DNA of 64,000 bases from Thunnus maccoyii (taxonomy: Eukaryota; Chordata; Actinopteri; Scombriformes; Scombridae). Below the pieces are notes generated by a model, which saw nothing but the letters and a program-made list of their open reading frames with translations, was not told the origin of the DNA and did no database searches. The stretch covers positions 11,061,151 to 11,125,150 of the forward strand of contig NC_056548.1 of the NCBI RefSeq assembly GCF_910596095.1, read 5' to 3'. The translations under genes were made by a program, and so were the position numbers. Positions 61,768 to 64,000 of this stretch are shown here, in pieces (the stretch's first letter is position 1; every line of letters begins with the position of its first letter).

Positions 61768-63738
61768 TCAGTCAATCACATCCACCACAAGTGGGGTGAC
61801 AAACTCAGAGTGCCTGACACCCAGAGTGAAGGACGGTGCTTTGGGAAGGTGCACATGAAACTTCTCTGGACTGTACGTGCCTGGGCCAGGAATAACAGAG
61901 GAACAATTTGGCTTCTTAGTCCTCCTTTGCATGGAGAAGCAGGGCTGACGCTGGCGGTAAATGTCCGGGTTGGTGCTATTGTATTTTCCTGGTCCGGGGC
62001 TCTTGGAGAGGTCTTCAGAGGGAGCTCCGACCTTCCTCCGGCCTGAGAAGCTGTAGCTGGCACTGGAGGGTTTGTGGGGAACCTGACAGCCCAGCACATT
62101 AGGAAGAATGTAGCTGATGGGGTGAAGAAGACAATATTTAGGTTGAGCTTCAGAGACTTTGATCTCAGACTTAAAGGATAAGGTTGGCCTGTCTGTCTGT
62201 CGGCCTGTAGGTCAATCCACCTTTTTGGTCCAGACCAACATATTTCAACAACTATTCGATGGATTGCCATGAAATTTTGTACAGACATCCATGGTGCCCT
62301 TACAATGTATCCTAATGACTGCAATGATCACCTGATTTCTCGTTACTCCACCATGAGGTTGACATTTGTGGTTTTGACTGACATGTCTTGAAACTATTGG
62401 ATAGATTGCCATGAAATAACTTAAAATAACTTAAACCAAAAACCAAGAAAAAGGTTTTTTTTGAGAAACTCTTTTTGTGTGTGTTTAATTTAAAAAAGCA
62501 GCCCATTCTTTCCTCTGAAGACATAAACAGGTTACAAAACTATATTTTGATTTCTTTAAAAGCTAAATGACATCCCTAAACAGCTGAGCACTGTAATTTT
62601 TAGAAAAAGTTACTCAAATAGGAGTAAGTAGTGCATTTCTTAGGAAACTTTTTTTCAGCAGTGGATGAATACACATTTGGTGTACCAGTGAATATTTACA
62701 GCAGCACGCGATTTACTGTATATGGGATTGACTCAAAATAAATGACAGTGCCCATGTTCATTACAGTAAGACAACATGTCATCTCATGTATGTGTTTTTA
62801 ATAGTTTTGAGCTCTATGGCACAATGCAATGAGCTACAGTCTATCAGGCTTTAGCCATACAGATAATACGTATTAGTAGCAGGTTCAGTTCAGTGTTGGA
62901 TTTTGCTTTTCTGTGGGATTTGTTGACAGTAAGAAAAATATAGAATATCACCAGCAGTATCTTTTAATCTGTATGTCCTTCTGCCTTCACCTGTTGGGTG
63001 CTGGCACAGCATCCACAGAGCGATATCTGGTGCGTGTGCTGATGGTGTAGGATGGTGGTCTGCGGTGAGAGTTGAGCGGTGGAGCCTTCTCTGGGCTGTA
63101 GGCACCTGGCCCTGGAGTCTGGAAGGGCTCACCTACAAGCATAAATTGGTTAGGACAATTCTTCTTTTCTTTTATTCTATTTATTATTTATTCTGTATTA
63201 CCTTTATCACCTGTGCGCCTCCCTCTGCCCAAAATGGAGTAAGATGGGGTGTCTATTCGGCCAAATCGGGTGACTTTGGCATCAATGTGGTACCTTGGTC
63301 CTGGGCTGGAGTCCACAGAGACCACTACAGAAAATAAAATAACACAAAGATTCATCCAAAGACACCTTTTGACCTCATGAAATGCTCTGAATCAATTCTA
63401 GAAATGTATTTAACACAATAAAGTTACTGTAACATGAACTCTTTATGAACTCTGTAAGTAAAAACTGGGCCACTGCAACCAATATAACAGATAAAAGATG
63501 CAGACTATAAGATTTACATGTGATTTGGTTTGCAAGAACTCACTGGCACTGCTCATACGGCTGTGGAAAGTGTAGGCGGGGCTGCTGGGCTTGGTGAAGT
63601 CATGGTTGATGTAGCCAACTGTAGAGGGCAGAGCGTATCGTCCAGGGCCCGGGCCTGACATTGAGAGGAGGACGATGAGGACGGTGATGAAGATGATGCA
63701 ACAGATTCAGCTCTAAGCAGCAGTATAGCACACCCACC
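61768..63738 (-). CDS. odf3l2: ODF3/SHIPPO-repeat sperm-tail protein, ODF3L2 (CIMAP1D)-like, 5' end uncertain
   Basis: Minus-strand exons read from high to low: 63654-63544, 63324-63211, 63132-62991 and 62113-61768, all GT-AG and in phase, giving 236 residues. Seen: six Pro-Gly-Pro SHIPPO repeats (GPGPGRY, SSPGPRY, TPGPGAY, the variant APNSY, SPGPGKY, IPGPGTY). [11 protein letters not shown] closely matches ODF3L2 LPSTVGFINHD, and VTRFGR and GAYSPEK also match. The C-terminus is [12 protein letters not shown]. Family members line microtubule walls in sperm flagella and cilia. An additional N-terminal exon ending at donor 63738 (reading [10 protein letters not shown] into GPGRY) has the right phase but no ATG before 63890, so the true start may lie beyond the window; alternatively an ATG at 63661-63659 starts the protein. 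It faces ebi3 tail to tail. Confidence 0.85.
62195..62425 (+). repeat. dispersed repeat, family 1, copy 4
   Basis: TTTTTGGTCCAGACCAACAT, TCGATGGATTGCCATGAAAT, TACAGACATCCATGGTGCCC, CCATGAGGTTGACATTTGTG and TGGATAGATTGCCATGAAAT match the copy at 30935-31295. It lies in the last intron of the odf3l2-like gene. Confidence 0.8.
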
Positions 63739-63956
63739 GCTCTTTGACTCGGACTGTATTGTCTCTGATGATTTCCATATGCAGCTCTTTGACTTGTTTT
63801 CTATGGTTTTGCATTTTAACGCTCTTCCTCTGCTTGTTTGGGAATGGATTTTAAACAATGTAGAAATGCCAAAAAATGTATGGAGCAATAACTGTAAAAT
63901 GCAGTGAGAGATTTCACAGCAAAACCACTATAATACGGTCCATGTGTATGTGCAGA

Positions 63957-63994
63957 CACATATACACACATACACACACACACACACACACACA
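63957..63994. repeat. (CA)n microsatellite at the window edge
   Basis: CACATATACACACATACACACAC-type imperfect CA repeat. The window ends just after it. Confidence 0.95.
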
Positions 63995-64000
63995 GAGGCA

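Noticed and set aside
61776-62324. 182-codon minus-strand open frame
   Set aside because: It overlaps the last odf3l2-like exon in a different frame. The SHIPPO-repeat frame is the one with conserved PGP motifs and matching splice phases.

Overview
The window is nuclear DNA from a ray-finned fish, most likely a spiny-rayed (percomorph) teleost. The genes are split by short introns with GT-AG borders. The intergenic DNA is AT-rich, full of CA/GA microsatellites, and carries many worn dispersed repeats of the kind common in percomorph genomes. All family identifications rest on reading the translated exons and on remembered family sequences; no database search was run.

Layout: (1) 1-2.9 kb is intergenic with no gene seen. 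(2) 3.7-25.5 kb (+) holds nrdc, nardilysin, an M16 zinc metallopeptidase; 31 coding exons were reconstructed with consistent phases. (3) 25.5-32.9 kb is intergenic and repeat-rich, including a higher-order minisatellite. (4) 32.9-50.7 kb (+) is a FAM163B-like gene. It has a CpG-rich probable first exon, a probable small 5' UTR exon, a 12-kb intron packed with mobile-element remains (including a 2.9-kb hAT transposon with a decayed transposase), two coding exons and a long 3' UTR. (5) 52.1-57.3 kb (+) is a stand-alone gene matching only the coiled-coil C-terminal part of RABGAP1L (rabgap1l2-like). (6) 58.1-61.4 kb (+) is ebi3, the soluble cytokine-receptor-like beta chain of IL-27/IL-35. (7) 61.8-63.9 kb (-) is an ODF3/SHIPPO-repeat sperm-tail gene, best matching ODF3L2 (CIMAP1D); it faces ebi3 tail to tail and its 5' end is uncertain.

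The genes have no evident common pathway; the neighbourhood reflects vertebrate synteny rather than co-function. I found no novel enzymatic or defence system. The most interesting non-standard signals are: a 110-bp higher-order repeat grown out of a dispersed repeat; the hAT insertion with a recognisable target-site duplication; two related foldback elements; a duplicated decoy splice acceptor in nrdc; TG repeats abutting several nrdc splice sites; the free-standing RABGAP1L tail gene; and out-of-frame upstream ATGs before the FAM163B-like start.
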